Position numbers and translations under genes: made by a program. DNA of 64,000 nucleotides from Erwinia aphidicola (GTDB lineage: Bacteria; Pseudomonadota; Gammaproteobacteria; Enterobacterales; Enterobacteriaceae). Below, piece by piece: positions 16,350-26,128 of the stretch; within the stretch, counting starts at the first letter, position 1; each line of letters begins with the position of its first letter. Where the stretch lies: the NCBI RefSeq assembly GCF_014773485.1, contig NZ_JACXBP010000013.1, positions 23,010 through 87,009 on the forward strand. The letters are read 5' to 3'. The notes below the pieces were generated by a model that did not search any database, was not told the origin of the DNA, and worked only from the letters and a program-made list of their open reading frames with translations.

Positions 16350-17257
16350 CAGGATTTTCCTCGTTTCGCACGGGGATGAGCAGCATCGTAAACCGACGCC
16401 AGGTGTTGAAAGTCGAGATGAGTATAGATCTGGGTGGTGGTCAGGTTGGCATGACCCAGCAGCTCCTGCACCGCACGCAAATCTCCGCTGGATTCCAGCA
16501 TATGCGTGGCAAAAGAGTGGCGCAGTTTGTGCGGATGTACGTGGCCCGACAGCCCCTGCTTCACGCCCCATTCGGCAAAGCGCTTCTGTACATTGCGCGC
16601 CGAGATACGCCGGCCCTGTTTCGCCAGGAACAGCGCGTTATCTTCGGGTGCAAACAGCTCGCGCAGCGCCAGCCAGTGTTCAAGCCACAGCACCGCCGTG
16701 CGGCCAATCGGCAGGCGGCGCTCTTTGCTGCCTTTACCCATCACCCAGACTTCACCCGTCGCGAGGTCGAGATGACCGAGGTCGATACCGACCAGTTCAG
16801 ACAGACGCAGCCCTGCGCCGTACATCACTTCCAGCATCGCCCGGTCACGCACCGCCAGCGGATCGTTAAGGTCGATCTCCAGCAGGCGATCCACTTCATC
16901 GACATCAATATTTTTCGGCAGGTGGCGCGGCGCACGCGGCGTCGCCACCCCTTTCGCCGGATTCGCTTTAATCACGCCCTGGCTAATCAGCCAGTCAAGA
17001 AAACTGCGCAGCGCAGAGAGGCGCAGCGCCAGGCTGGCGGGTTTCAGTCCGCTGCGGCTGCTGCGTGCAGCCAGCGAACGTACCAGCGCGGCATCGAGGC
17101 GCGGCCAGTCGCTGACCTTGAGTTCGTCCAGCAGGGCGATAACTGCCGTCAGCTGGCGCTGGTAGTTGATCTGGGTCAGCGGGCTGAGCTGGCGCTCAAC
17201 CTTCAGGTAACGCAGGAAGCCCTCTACGGCAGGTTGCAGAGGCGATTCGCTGCTCAC
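16349..17257 (-). CDS. xerC: XerC, site-specific tyrosine recombinase
   Basis: A 302-residue tyrosine recombinase (E. coli 298). The full catalytic set is visible: Arg151, Lys175, His243, Arg246, His269 and Tyr278, each +3 relative to E. coli. With XerD and FtsK it resolves chromosome dimers at dif. It lies in the conserved operon dapF-yigA-xerC-yigB, overlapping yigA by 4 nt at its start and yigB at its end. Confidence 0.97.
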   Translation of the reverse strand: MSSESPLQPAVEGFLRYLKVERQLSPLTQINYQRQLTAVIALLDELKVSDWPRLDAALVRSLAARSSRSGLKPASLALRLSALRSFLDWLISQGVIKANPAKGVATPRAPRHLPKNIDVDEVDRLLEIDLNDPLAVRDRAMLEVMYGAGLRLSELVGIDLGHLDLATGEVWVMGKGSKERRLPIGRTAVLWLEHWLALRELFAPEDNALFLAKQGRRISARNVQKRFAEWGVKQGLSGHVHPHKLRHSFATHMLESSGDLRAVQELLGHANLTTTQIYTHLDFQHLASVYDAAHPRAKRGKS

Positions 17258-17964
17258 ACGCGCTCAATCCAGCGCGACAGCAGCTGCGGCAGCATTAGCG
17301 CCAGGTGCTGGAGCAGGACGGTACCCATCCCGGACTGATAGTGCTGGCTGTCGCGGCTGCTGAAGATCAACACGCCGAGGTCGCCCTCTTCGCCCAGCAG
17401 CGACATGGCGACTGAACCGATGGCTTTCGCCTGCGGTAACAGCAGCAGCAGTTCAGGGCCGTTGAGGCTGCCGAGATAGTGATTCTGCTTGCCAAGACGC
17501 TGAATGCGCACGGATTCGAAAGCCTGACGCGGCAACGCCAGCTGGGTGAAATCGGATGGCGCACCGATCTGCCATTTCTCGCTGAACAGGCGGATGTTCG
17601 CCCCGGCCAGCCCAAATTCACGCGCCCAGCGGTGCAGACGATTCAGCATCTCATGCAGGCTCGGGGCCGAAGCCAACTGCGCCTGCAGCGCAAACAGCCG
17701 ATCGAACAGCTGCTGGTTGGCGCTCGCCTGCTCCATCAGCAGCGTAATCTCTTCTTCCAGCTGCTGGATATGGTTGCGCTGGCGCGCCAGCTGCCACTCG
17801 ACCAGCGACACGGTGCCGCGGACCGGGTGCGGTACCAGCATCTGTTCAACCTGGCGCGCATTGCGAATAAAGAAGTCTGGATTTTGCAGCAGAAAATCGC
17901 TGACGGCGCGATCGTCCAGCAGAAGTTCGCTCTCTTCCTGCTGTGGCTCCCCGACATATTTCAT
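17254..17964 (-). CDS. yigA: YigA, DUF484 family protein
   Basis: A 236-residue cytosolic protein (E. coli 235) with the family N-terminus VSDFLLQNPDFFIRN, a coiled-coil around residues 55-85 (WQLARQRNHIQQLEEEITLL) and a C-terminal GAF-like region. The function is unknown; it sits in the dapF-xerC operon in many gammaproteobacteria. It overlaps dapF upstream by the ATGA arrangement. Confidence 0.88.
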   Translation of the reverse strand: MKYVGEPQQEESELLLDDRAVSDFLLQNPDFFIRNARQVEQMLVPHPVRGTVSLVEWQLARQRNHIQQLEEEITLLMEQASANQQLFDRLFALQAQLASAPSLHEMLNRLHRWAREFGLAGANIRLFSEKWQIGAPSDFTQLALPRQAFESVRIQRLGKQNHYLGSLNGPELLLLLPQAKAIGSVAMSLLGEEGDLGVLIFSSRDSQHYQSGMGTVLLQHLALMLPQLLSRWIERV

Positions 17965-18785
17965 AGATGAATAAACCCGTCGTAAACGTGAGTGGCTGGC
18001 CCGGTCATGTACAGCGGATGCCCCGGACCTTTCCAGGCGATGTGCAACGTGCCGCCAGGCAGATCGACCCGCACTTTATCGCTCAGCAGCGCCTGCTGAA
18101 TTCCCACCGCCACCGCCGCACAGGCGCCGCTGCCGCAGGCCTGGGTTTCTCCCGCGCCGCGTTCATAGACGCGCAGGCGAATGTGTTCACGGCTGACCAC
18201 TTCCATAAAGCCGACGTTAACGCGCTCCGGGAAGCGCTCGTGGCTTTCCAGCACCGGTCCGAGGACCTCGACCGTGGCGGTCTGAATGCTTTCAACCTGC
18301 AGCACGCAGTGAGGATTACCCATCGACACTACGCCGCACATCACCGTTTGCTCAGCGGCGCGCATCAGATAGATTGATTCAGCTTTGTTGGCGCGGAACG
18401 GCACCTGCTGCGGCTCAAAATTCGGCTCGCCCATATTCACGCACACCAGTTCATCCTGGTTGACGCTCAGCACCATGCGGCCATTTTGCGTACTGACGCG
18501 AATATCGCTTTTATTGGTCAGCCCTTTCAGGCGCACAAAGCGGGCAAAACAGCGGGCGCCATTGCCGCACTGCGCTACTTCACTGCCGTCGGCGTTGAAG
18601 ATACGGTAGTGAAAATCGAGATCGGGATCGTAAGGCGGTTCGACGATCAGCAACTGATCAAAGCCGATCCCCAGATGACGATCGGCCAGGCGGCGGATCA
18701 GCTCTGGAGAGAAATAGACGTTTTGCGTGACGGCATCCACAACCATAAAGTCGTTGCCAAGGCCCTGCATTTTTGAGAACTGCAT
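17961..18785 (-). CDS. dapF: DapF, diaminopimelate epimerase
   Basis: A 274-residue protein, the same length as E. coli DapF. It interconverts LL- and meso-diaminopimelate for lysine and peptidoglycan synthesis. The two active-site cysteines are in AQCGNGARCF (Cys73) and TQACGSGACA. I start at MQFSKMQGLGNDF, which has GGAG upstream; an in-frame Met eight codons earlier lacks family support. lptM lies 27 nt upstream. Confidence 0.97.
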   Translation of the reverse strand: MQFSKMQGLGNDFMVVDAVTQNVYFSPELIRRLADRHLGIGFDQLLIVEPPYDPDLDFHYRIFNADGSEVAQCGNGARCFARFVRLKGLTNKSDIRVSTQNGRMVLSVNQDELVCVNMGEPNFEPQQVPFRANKAESIYLMRAAEQTVMCGVVSMGNPHCVLQVESIQTATVEVLGPVLESHERFPERVNVGFMEVVSREHIRLRVYERGAGETQACGSGACAAVAVGIQQALLSDKVRVDLPGGTLHIAWKGPGHPLYMTGPATHVYDGFIHL

Positions 18786-18812
18786 TTTCTGCTCCGCCGG
18801 GTGCGTCATGGG

Positions 18813-19022
18813 TTACTGAGCCGGTTGCACACTCGTCCCGCCGCTTGCAGGCGTTTGACCGGTATCGGTGGATGGCGTCGTTGATGGCGTGGTTTGGACC
18901 GGTTGGGTCACCTGTGACTTCGGCTGCTCATCCTTTGGGAAATAGAGCGGCCCTTTTAGCCCGCATCCCGCCAGGCTGACGACAGTCAGTAAAAGTGCCA
19001 GCTGGCAAATCGTTTTCTTCAT
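18813..19022 (-). CDS. lptM: LptM (YifL), small outer membrane lipoprotein
   Basis: A 69-residue lipoprotein with the lipobox LAGC (Cys20) followed by the conserved GLKGPLYFP segment, then a low-complexity Thr/Pro/Ser/Gln tail. E. coli LptM (YifL) binds the LptDE lipopolysaccharide translocon and promotes its oxidative maturation. It is the first gene of the dapF operon, as in E. coli. The usual neighbour cyaY is missing: only 104 bp separate this start from the cyaA stop. Confidence 0.92.
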   Translation of the reverse strand: MKKTICQLALLLTVVSLAGCGLKGPLYFPKDEQPKSQVTQPVQTTPSTTPSTDTGQTPASGGTSVQPAQ

Positions 19023-19126
19023 TCTTTTCTGCTCGTGAAAGATACCTAATGCTGTCTATCATCGCAGGTGAAGTTCGAAAAGCAACAGGAAAAGCGAATC
19101 GCGCAGCAGAAGCCGCCGTGACGCTA

Positions 19127-21682
19127 TTAATGCATCTGATAGCGCTGGGCGTAATCTTCGCTGGAGCCGCTTTCCGGTAGCGTGGCGCACAGCTGGGTCA
19201 GAGTCTGACTGCGAAACGGGATCACCTGGAAGCGATCGTCAAGCGGCACAATCTGGTAGAACTGCGGCAGATTGAAGTTGATAAAGCTGGAACCGTAGGT
19301 GAAGCGATCGTGTGAAGAGGAATAGAAGCGGCTGACGTCGCGCACCAGCTCCTCTTTACTGCCTTCGCAATGGTGATAAACCTCAACGCGGTTAGTTTCG
19401 TCGAGGATATAGATATTGAAGCCGCGATCGTCGCGCGTGTCTTCAAAGAAGAACTGGATAATCCCTTCGCTGGCGTAGCCGTTCACCACTGCCGGTAAGC
19501 GCGCCTGGTCAGTTTCCACCTTCAGCGACAGGCCGTGCAGCTTGTTATTGGAGATAGCACCGTAGAACTCCACGGCATTTTCCAGCTTCTGTACTGACAC
19601 GCTGAGGCGCTCAAAGAACAGCCCCCACGTCTGGCCCGCCACGCGCAGCGCTTTAAAACGGCCCGGCTCATGGCGGGTACTGGAGAGACGCAGCTCAACA
19701 CACTCGGACACCAGCTGCTGCACGCGGGTACGGATCAGTCCGCGCAGATGCTGGCTGTAGCAGAACACCTCAACATTGTCCGGCGGTGAGGCGTCCTGAT
19801 GCATTTTGCCGAGGATGGTTTTCAGCGCTTCGATCATCGACTGCTCGCCGTTGAAATGCAGGGTACGCACTTCATTCCACGAGTTGCGGTACAGCAGATC
19901 GATGCTGCCAATCAGGCACTGCTGCTGCTGGCCAAAGCTGAACACGTCCAGCTTGCGGAAATCAAAGTGAACCACCTGATTGCGGAACGCGGCCGTCGGG
20001 TCATATTCGAGATTGACGATAATGGCCAGATGGCGAATTTCGCAGGGGCTGTAGAGCGCTTTGGGCGTCGGAGAAGGCAGGCGCAGCGGGAAATGGTGTG
20101 ACACATCGGCCACCAGCTCCTGCAGACGCGCCAGGTCGCAAATCTCATTGCCTTTAATATGCAGCCTTGTTTTGCTGGTCAGCAATCCGTTGAACCATGC
20201 CCACGCCACCAGCTTATTGAGATAGCGGTTATATTCCAGCGGCTGATGGCTGATGATCGAGCTCATATCCGGCGACTGGTTGTACAGATACCAGCCTGCA
20301 CGATTGGCGCGGCCGTTAGGCACGTGAATAAAGGTCAGGTGCTGCTCAGAGAGATCCGGGGAGATCTGCGGATTCAGTAACGTGACTTTCCCCGGCAGCG
20401 CTTCGAACGCGGCATACAGTTTACGCGTCAGTACGCCAATATCCTGCGGGCTGGCACTCACGCTTAAATTGTTGCGCCGCGCAAAACGGATCAGGTTGCG
20501 ATAGCTCTGCATCATCGCGTCTAACAGCTCGTTGTGCGCTTCGCGTACCTGGCCGATTTTCCAGTCGGCTCGGCTGTCGAGCATCGTCAGACGTGCGCTG
20601 TCCCAGCCCCACTCTTTTACCTGCTGGCTGAGGATCTCGCGGCGCCAGCCGGCATCCTCTGTCGCGAGTGAGAGCTTCTCACACACTTTCAGATAGAAAC
20701 AGCGGCGCACCAGATCAAGGCGTGCGTGGTCGTCAATGCTGGTCAGATAGTGCGTTACCCGCTCCAGCATCATGCAGTAAGGATCCAGCCCGTAGCAGAC
20801 GATTTCTCCATCGTGCAGGCGCTGTTTGATATCCATTGCCAGCAGGCGGGTGGCCGGATATTCCCATGAATAGGCTTCCAGCAGCAGGGTTTTCAACACG
20901 GCTTTGTACGGCGAGTCGATACTTTTATACAGCTGCCACAGGCTGGCGCCGAAATACTCTTCCGCCGACAGCGTGCCGAGGCCACCGAGGTCGAGCCACT
21001 CATTGGGCGTCAGCACACCCTGCTGATACAACGACATCACATAGTCGTCGTAATGCTCTTCCTCTTCACGCGGCACCATATTCCACAGAATTCGTTTGCC
21101 CGCCATGCGCACGGCGGTGCGATAGAACTCATCAAGCAGCAGAATGTGCTGGGTTGAACCACAGTCTTCTCCACCCAGGTTACCGCTCTCATTATGACGG
21201 AAACGGTTTTCATCAATCAGGAAGAAGCTGGCTTCCACCCCCATTGAGGCGCACCACTTCTGCAGCAGGGTGCATTTTTTTTGCAGGCTGAGGCGCTCGT
21301 CATTGTCCAGCCACGACTGATGGCAGACCCAGATATCGAGGTCAGAGGTGTAGTTTTGGCCGATAGAGGAGGTGCTGCCCATGGAGTAAACACCGGTAAT
21401 CGGCATTTCACCCGCGGCGGGAATGGCGGCAAGAGATCCGGATTTATCTTCCAAATCATTAAGATAGCTAATCTGGCTTTCATCAGGCGAGTAGAAGCTG
21501 ATGCCATGTGGAACGTTACCTTCAAGGTAACCCGGCATCAGCGGATGATGACAATGTAATAAGGTCGGCAGCAGACTGTAAACCTGTTGGAATGCAGGTC
21601 CCATAGCGGCCAGTGCGCGGTCAACGCGCAGCTGGTTAATGGCATCCAGTCTCTGTTTCAGTGTCTCAATGTAGAGGTACAA
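19127..21682 (-). CDS. cyaA: CyaA, class I adenylate cyclase
   Basis: An 851-residue enzyme (E. coli 848) that makes cAMP under control of the glucose phosphotransferase system. The N-terminal catalytic half has GSTSSIGQNYTSDLDIWVCHQ, the nucleotidyltransferase metal site; the C-terminal half is regulatory. I start at TTG (21680-21682): the residues after it match the E. coli N-terminus YLYIETLKQRLDAINQLR, AGGCGAG is correctly placed upstream, and E. coli cyaA also starts with the rare UUG that limits its translation. The frame is open upstream but this lies in the promoter region. Confidence 0.95.
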   Translation of the reverse strand: MYLYIETLKQRLDAINQLRVDRALAAMGPAFQQVYSLLPTLLHCHHPLMPGYLEGNVPHGISFYSPDESQISYLNDLEDKSGSLAAIPAAGEMPITGVYSMGSTSSIGQNYTSDLDIWVCHQSWLDNDERLSLQKKCTLLQKWCASMGVEASFFLIDENRFRHNESGNLGGEDCGSTQHILLLDEFYRTAVRMAGKRILWNMVPREEEEHYDDYVMSLYQQGVLTPNEWLDLGGLGTLSAEEYFGASLWQLYKSIDSPYKAVLKTLLLEAYSWEYPATRLLAMDIKQRLHDGEIVCYGLDPYCMMLERVTHYLTSIDDHARLDLVRRCFYLKVCEKLSLATEDAGWRREILSQQVKEWGWDSARLTMLDSRADWKIGQVREAHNELLDAMMQSYRNLIRFARRNNLSVSASPQDIGVLTRKLYAAFEALPGKVTLLNPQISPDLSEQHLTFIHVPNGRANRAGWYLYNQSPDMSSIISHQPLEYNRYLNKLVAWAWFNGLLTSKTRLHIKGNEICDLARLQELVADVSHHFPLRLPSPTPKALYSPCEIRHLAIIVNLEYDPTAAFRNQVVHFDFRKLDVFSFGQQQQCLIGSIDLLYRNSWNEVRTLHFNGEQSMIEALKTILGKMHQDASPPDNVEVFCYSQHLRGLIRTRVQQLVSECVELRLSSTRHEPGRFKALRVAGQTWGLFFERLSVSVQKLENAVEFYGAISNNKLHGLSLKVETDQARLPAVVNGYASEGIIQFFFEDTRDDRGFNIYILDETNRVEVYHHCEGSKEELVRDVSRFYSSSHDRFTYGSSFINFNLPQFYQIVPLDDRFQVIPFRSQTLTQLCATLPESGSSEDYAQRYQMH

Positions 21683-21799
21683 GACGTCTCGCCTGATTGT
21701 CCCAGTGCTTACACCCTTATGGACTGAAAAGGGTATATAAAAGTTCGGTTTCCGAAATCTGCCGTTTGCTTTAAAAATAGTCGTGCAGATTTTTGCTGG

Positions 21800-21821
21800 A
21801 AACGTGATCAATCTAACACCT
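21800..21821 (-). promoter_or_regulatory. CRP site in the cyaA promoter
   Basis: On the minus strand AGGTGTTAGATTGATCACGT closely matches the known CRP site of E. coli cyaA P2, where cAMP-CRP represses the gene in a negative feedback loop. It lies about 120 bp before the TTG start. The remaining cyaA-hemC gap (21822-21973) must hold the hemC promoter; I did not pin it down. Confidence 0.75.
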
Positions 21822-21973
21822 GGCAGATTGACCGTAAAGAAAGTTGCGCTACTTAACAGTTTAGCACATTTTGCGTTCAACCCACTGCAATACGTCCGTG
21901 TGCCGCCGTTTAACTGACAGCCTTCCCGGTTCAATGATAGGATAATCAGTGAACGATCAAAACGGTATCAAGC

Positions 21974-22915
21974 ATGTTAGACAAAATTTTAAGAATTGCC
22001 ACCAGGCAAAGTCCGCTGGCCTTATGGCAGGCGGAGTACGTACAGCAGCGTTTAACCGCCAGCCATCCGGGGCTGCGCGTCGAACTGGTGCCGATGGTCA
22101 CCAAGGGTGATGTGATCCTTGACACGCCACTGGCGAAGGTGGGCGGCAAGGGTCTGTTCGTCAAAGAGCTGGAACAGGCGATGCTGGAAGGCCGCGCCGA
22201 TATTGCCGTGCACTCGATGAAAGATGTCCCGGTCGCTTTTCCTGAGGGTTTGGGGCTGGTGACGATCTGTGAACGAGAAGATCCGCACGATGCGTTTGTC
22301 TCCCATCATTATGATTCGGTTGACGCGCTGCCGCAGGGGGCCATTGTCGGCACTTCCAGCCTGCGCCGTCAGTGCCAGATCAGCGCACGTCGTCCGGATC
22401 TGGTGATCCGCTCGCTGCGGGGTAACGTCGGCACTCGCTTAAGCAAGCTGGATGCCGGAGAGTATGACGCGATTATTTTGGCCGTGGCCGGATTAAAGCG
22501 CCTGGGCCTTGGCGATCGCATTCGCCAGATCATGCCCGCTGAGGAGTCGCTTCCTGCCGTTGGCCAGGGCGCGGTGGGCATTGAGTGCCGCCTTGATGAC
22601 GCTTACACCATCGGGCTACTTGCAGCGCTGAATGATGCAGACACGGCCTGCCGCGTGCTGGCTGAACGTGCGATGAACACCCGGCTGGAAGGTGGCTGTC
22701 AGGTGCCTATCGGCAGCTTCGCGCTGCTGGAAGGTGAGCAGCTGTGGCTGCGCGGTCTGGTGGGTTCACCGGACGGCAGTCAAATGGTCAGCGGTGAACG
22801 CCGTGGCCCGCGTGCGGATGCCGAGAAAATGGGAATTTCGCTGGCGGAAGAGCTGCTGGATAACGGCGCGCGCGAAATTCTCGCCGAGGTTTATCAGGGA
22901 AATCCACCAACATGA
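21974..22915 (+). CDS. hemC: HemC, porphobilinogen deaminase
   Basis: A 313-residue enzyme, the same length as in E. coli, that joins four porphobilinogens into hydroxymethylbilane using a dipyrromethane cofactor bound to the Cys in LEGGCQVPIGS. Conserved segments include RIATRQSPLALWQA, VHSMKDVP and GTSSLRRQCQ. It starts the hemCDXY operon, divergent from cyaA, and overlaps hemD by ATGA. Confidence 0.97.
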   Translation: MLDKILRIATRQSPLALWQAEYVQQRLTASHPGLRVELVPMVTKGDVILDTPLAKVGGKGLFVKELEQAMLEGRADIAVHSMKDVPVAFPEGLGLVTICEREDPHDAFVSHHYDSVDALPQGAIVGTSSLRRQCQISARRPDLVIRSLRGNVGTRLSKLDAGEYDAIILAVAGLKRLGLGDRIRQIMPAEESLPAVGQGAVGIECRLDDAYTIGLLAALNDADTACRVLAERAMNTRLEGGCQVPIGSFALLEGEQLWLRGLVGSPDGSQMVSGERRGPRADAEKMGISLAEELLDNGAREILAEVYQGNPPT

Positions 22916-23658
22916 GTATCCTGGTAACCCGTCCGTCACCTGCCGCAGATGAGCTGGTCAGCCGTTTGTGCGCACGCGGCCAGGTTGCCTGGGCCTTTCC
23001 GCTGATTGAATTTACCCCCGGAACTCAGCTGGACCTTCTACCCGCACGCCTGAGCGCATTGCAGGACGGGGATCTGGTGTTTATTCTCTCACAGCACGCC
23101 ATTCACTATGCTCAGCCCGCGTTAATGCGCGCCGGAGCAACATGGCCCGCCAGCCTGAACTATTATGCTATAGGCCGCAGCACCGCGCTGGCGCTGCATG
23201 CCGTCAGCGGTTACGACGTTGTCTGGCCGCACGAGCAGGAAACCAGTGAAATTCTTATTCAACTCCCGGCGCTGCAGGCGGTCGCTGGCAAGCGGGCGTT
23301 GATTCTGCGCGGCAACGGCGGGCGTGAATTACTGGCGGAAACTTTGCTTAACCGTGGCGCTCAGGTAGAGTTTATTGAGTGCTATCAACGGTGTGCAAAG
23401 TATTACCACGGCGCGGAGCAGGGCCGGCGCTGGCGCAATCAGGGAATAGATACCCTGGTGGTCACCAGCGGAGAGATGCTGCAACAGCTTTACTCGCTAT
23501 TCCCCGAGGTCGATCGGGATGAATGGCTTCTGCACTGTCGGCTTGTTGTCGTCAGTGAACGTTTGGCTACCCTGGCCAGGGAACTGGGCTGGGCGAACAT
23601 CTGTGTCGCCGGGGGTGCCGATAATGACGCGTTACTACGCGCACTTAATATGGGATGA
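22912..23658 (+). CDS. hemD: HemD, uroporphyrinogen-III synthase
   Basis: A 248-residue enzyme (E. coli 246) that cyclises hydroxymethylbilane with inversion of ring D. The family is poorly conserved, but the N-terminal ILVTRPSPAADELVSRL, the mid segment RGNGGRELLAETL and the C-terminal VVVSERLATLARELGW are typical. It overlaps hemC and lies 6 nt before hemX. Confidence 0.95.
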   Translation: MSILVTRPSPAADELVSRLCARGQVAWAFPLIEFTPGTQLDLLPARLSALQDGDLVFILSQHAIHYAQPALMRAGATWPASLNYYAIGRSTALALHAVSGYDVVWPHEQETSEILIQLPALQAVAGKRALILRGNGGRELLAETLLNRGAQVEFIECYQRCAKYYHGAEQGRRWRNQGIDTLVVTSGEMLQQLYSLFPEVDRDEWLLHCRLVVVSERLATLARELGWANICVAGGADNDALLRALNMG

Positions 23659-23664
23659 GCCATT

Positions 23665-24804
23665 ATGACGGAACACAAAGATTCCTCCGCCATGGTTGAA
23701 GAGACCACCCCAGCGGTTGAAACCTCAACACCTGAATCTACGCCAGCGCGTAAAGCGAAAAATAGCGCCACCGTGCTCAGCATTGTCGCTATCGCGATTG
23801 CGCTGGCAGTGGGCGGTGGCCTCTATATGTATGGGAAGCATCAGGCTCAACAGCAGGCTGCTGCCAGCCAGGCACTGGCCGCACAGCTCTCTGAACTGCA
23901 GCAGCAGTCGGTCAGCGACCGGCAGTCACTGGTTCAGCAGCTGGCAACGCAGACCAGCGCACTGGATACAGCGCGTCAGCAGCAAACGGCGATGAGCCAG
24001 CAGCTCGACGAACTGAAAGAGAAGGTTGCGACGATTTCCGGCAGCGACGCACAGACCTGGCTGCTGGCCCAGTCTGATTATCTGGTGAAAATGGCCGGGC
24101 GTAAGCTGTGGAGCGATCAGGATGTCACCACCGCCGCCGCGCTGCTGAAGAGCGCCGACGCCAGCCTGGCCGACATGAACGATCCCAGCCTGATCGACGC
24201 ACGTCGCGCCCTGGCGCAGGATATCAGCACGCTTTCCACCCTCAGCCAGGTCGACTATGACGGCATCATCCTTAAGCTGAACCAGCTGTCTAACGGCGTG
24301 GATAATCTGCGCCTTGCCGACAACAACAGCGATGATGAGCCAATGGATGCCGACAGCGGCGAACTCTCTTCATCCCTGCGTGAATGGCGCCAGAACCTGG
24401 TGAAAAGCTGGCATAACTTTATGGATGATTTCATCACCATCCGCCGCCGCGATGCCACCGCTGAGCCGCTGCTGGCACCGAATCAGGACGTTTATCTGCG
24501 TGAAAATATCCGTTCGCGCCTGTTGATTGCCGCCCAGGCCGTACCGCGCCATCAGGACGAAATCTATAAGCAGTCGATCGATACCGTTTCCGCCTGGGTG
24601 CGTGCCTGGTTCGATACTAACGATGCCAGCACCAAGGCGTTTCTCAGCCAGCTCGATGAACTGAGCCAGCAGAGCGTATCGATGGACGTGCCGGACGCGC
24701 TGGAAAGCCAGCCACTGCTGGATAAATTGATGCAGACCCGCGTACGTAACCTGTTGGCACAACCTTCTGTTAATGCCGCTAAACCCACGCAGCAGGGAGA
24801 ATAA
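23665..24804 (+). CDS. hemX: HemX, membrane-anchored protein of the hem operon
   Basis: A 379-residue protein (E. coli 393). It has a cytosolic N-terminus rich in Glu, Thr and Pro, one membrane helix at about residues 36-55 (VLSIVAIAIALAVGGGLYMYG), a Gln-rich coiled coil (about 60-130) and a C-terminal periplasmic domain. It was once called a uroporphyrinogen-III methyltransferase, but no methyltransferase motif is present and its role is unresolved. It lies 2 nt before hemY. Confidence 0.92.
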   Translation: MTEHKDSSAMVEETTPAVETSTPESTPARKAKNSATVLSIVAIAIALAVGGGLYMYGKHQAQQQAAASQALAAQLSELQQQSVSDRQSLVQQLATQTSALDTARQQQTAMSQQLDELKEKVATISGSDAQTWLLAQSDYLVKMAGRKLWSDQDVTTAAALLKSADASLADMNDPSLIDARRALAQDISTLSTLSQVDYDGIILKLNQLSNGVDNLRLADNNSDDEPMDADSGELSSSLREWRQNLVKSWHNFMDDFITIRRRDATAEPLLAPNQDVYLRENIRSRLLIAAQAVPRHQDEIYKQSIDTVSAWVRAWFDTNDASTKAFLSQLDELSQQSVSMDVPDALESQPLLDKLMQTRVRNLLAQPSVNAAKPTQQGE

Positions 24805-24806
24805 CC

Positions 24807-25997
24807 ATGTTAAAAGTTCTCCTTCTTTTCCTGCTGTTAATCGCTGGCGTGGTGATTGGCCCAATGATAGCGGGCCATCAGGGCTATGTGCTGATCCAGA
24901 CCGATAACTGGAATATTGAAACCAGCGTGACTGGCCTGGTGATTATGCTGGTGCTGGCGCTGCTGGCGATCCTCGCTATCGAATGGCTGCTGCGCCGCAT
25001 TTTCCGCACCGGTGCCCGCACCCGTGGCTGGTTCACCGGTCGTAAACGCCGCAGCGCCCGCAAGCAGACCAATGCTGCGCTGGTGAAGCTGGCGGAAGGT
25101 GACTACCAGCAGGTGGAAAAACTGCTGTCGCGCCATGCCGATCACGCTGAGCAGCCGATGGTCAACTATCTGCTGGCCGCTGAGGCCGCCCAGCAGCGCG
25201 GTGACGAAATCCGCGCCAATCAGCATCTGGAACGTGCCACCGAGCTCAACGACGGCGACCCGCTGCCGGTTGAGATTACCCGCGTGCGCATCCAGCTGGC
25301 ACGCAATGAAGATCACGCCGCCCGTCACGGCGTTGACCGCCTGCTGGAGATTGCTCCGCGTCATCCTGAAGTGCTGCGCCTGGCCGAGCAGGCTTACGTA
25401 CGTACTCAGGCATGGAGCGCGCTGTTAGATATTCTGCCAGCGATGGAGAAAGTGCAGGTGGGTGATGAAACTCATCGTGTTGCGCTACAGCAGCAGGCAT
25501 GGCTGGGTCTGATGAGCCAGGCAATGGCCGATCAGGGCAGCGATGGCCTGAAGCGCTGGTGGCAGAATCAGAGCCGTAAAACGCGTCATGAAACTGCATT
25601 GCAGGTCGCCATGGCCGATCACCTGATCGTCTGTGACGACCATGACACCGCGCAGCAAATCGTGCTGGATGGCCTGAAGCGCCAGTATGACGAGCGCCTG
25701 GTGCTGCTGATGCCGCGCCTGAAAACCGGTAACCCGGAGCAGCTGGAAAAAGCACTGCGTCAGCAGATTAAGCAGCACGGCGCCACGCCGCTGCTGTACA
25801 GCACGCTGGGGCAACTGCTGATGCAGCACGGGGAGTGGGAACAGGCCAGTGAAGCCTTCCGTTCTGCGCTCGCGCAGCGCCCGGACGCGTTTGACTATGC
25901 CTGGCTGGCCGATACGCTGGACCGCCAGCACAAGCCGGAAGAAGCGGCCAGCATGCGTCGCGACGGCCTGCTGCTGACGCTGAAAAATAATCCCTGA
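24807..25997 (+). CDS. hemY: HemY, TPR-containing inner membrane protein
   Basis: A 396-residue protein with two N-terminal membrane helices (residues about 1-20 and 40-62), then basic residues (RKRRSARK) and TPR-like helical repeats. E. coli HemY (398 aa) is linked to late haem synthesis or haem trafficking; it is not the protoporphyrinogen oxidase of the same name in Bacillus. A strong terminator follows and closes the operon before the AT-rich island. Confidence 0.94.
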   Translation: MLKVLLLFLLLIAGVVIGPMIAGHQGYVLIQTDNWNIETSVTGLVIMLVLALLAILAIEWLLRRIFRTGARTRGWFTGRKRRSARKQTNAALVKLAEGDYQQVEKLLSRHADHAEQPMVNYLLAAEAAQQRGDEIRANQHLERATELNDGDPLPVEITRVRIQLARNEDHAARHGVDRLLEIAPRHPEVLRLAEQAYVRTQAWSALLDILPAMEKVQVGDETHRVALQQQAWLGLMSQAMADQGSDGLKRWWQNQSRKTRHETALQVAMADHLIVCDDHDTAQQIVLDGLKRQYDERLVLLMPRLKTGNPEQLEKALRQQIKQHGATPLLYSTLGQLLMQHGEWEQASEAFRSALAQRPDAFDYAWLADTLDRQHKPEEAASMRRDGLLLTLKNNP

Positions 25998-26015
25998 TGA
26001 TTAAATGGTGCAACT

Positions 26016-26043
26016 AACCGGGCTCTGCCCGGTTTTTTTTTAC
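26016..26043 (+). terminator. hemCDXY operon terminator
   Basis: AACCGGGC-TCT-GCCCGGTT followed by a run of T on the + strand, 18 bases after the hemY stop. It also marks the left border of the AT-rich block. Confidence 0.9.
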
Positions 26044-26128
26044 TCTTTCGCATTAGCATCAGTGTCGGATCCAGATCGTCAACCTGACGTGAAAGTGATA
26101 ACTCAATCACTGCATCACTCCCGGCTGG

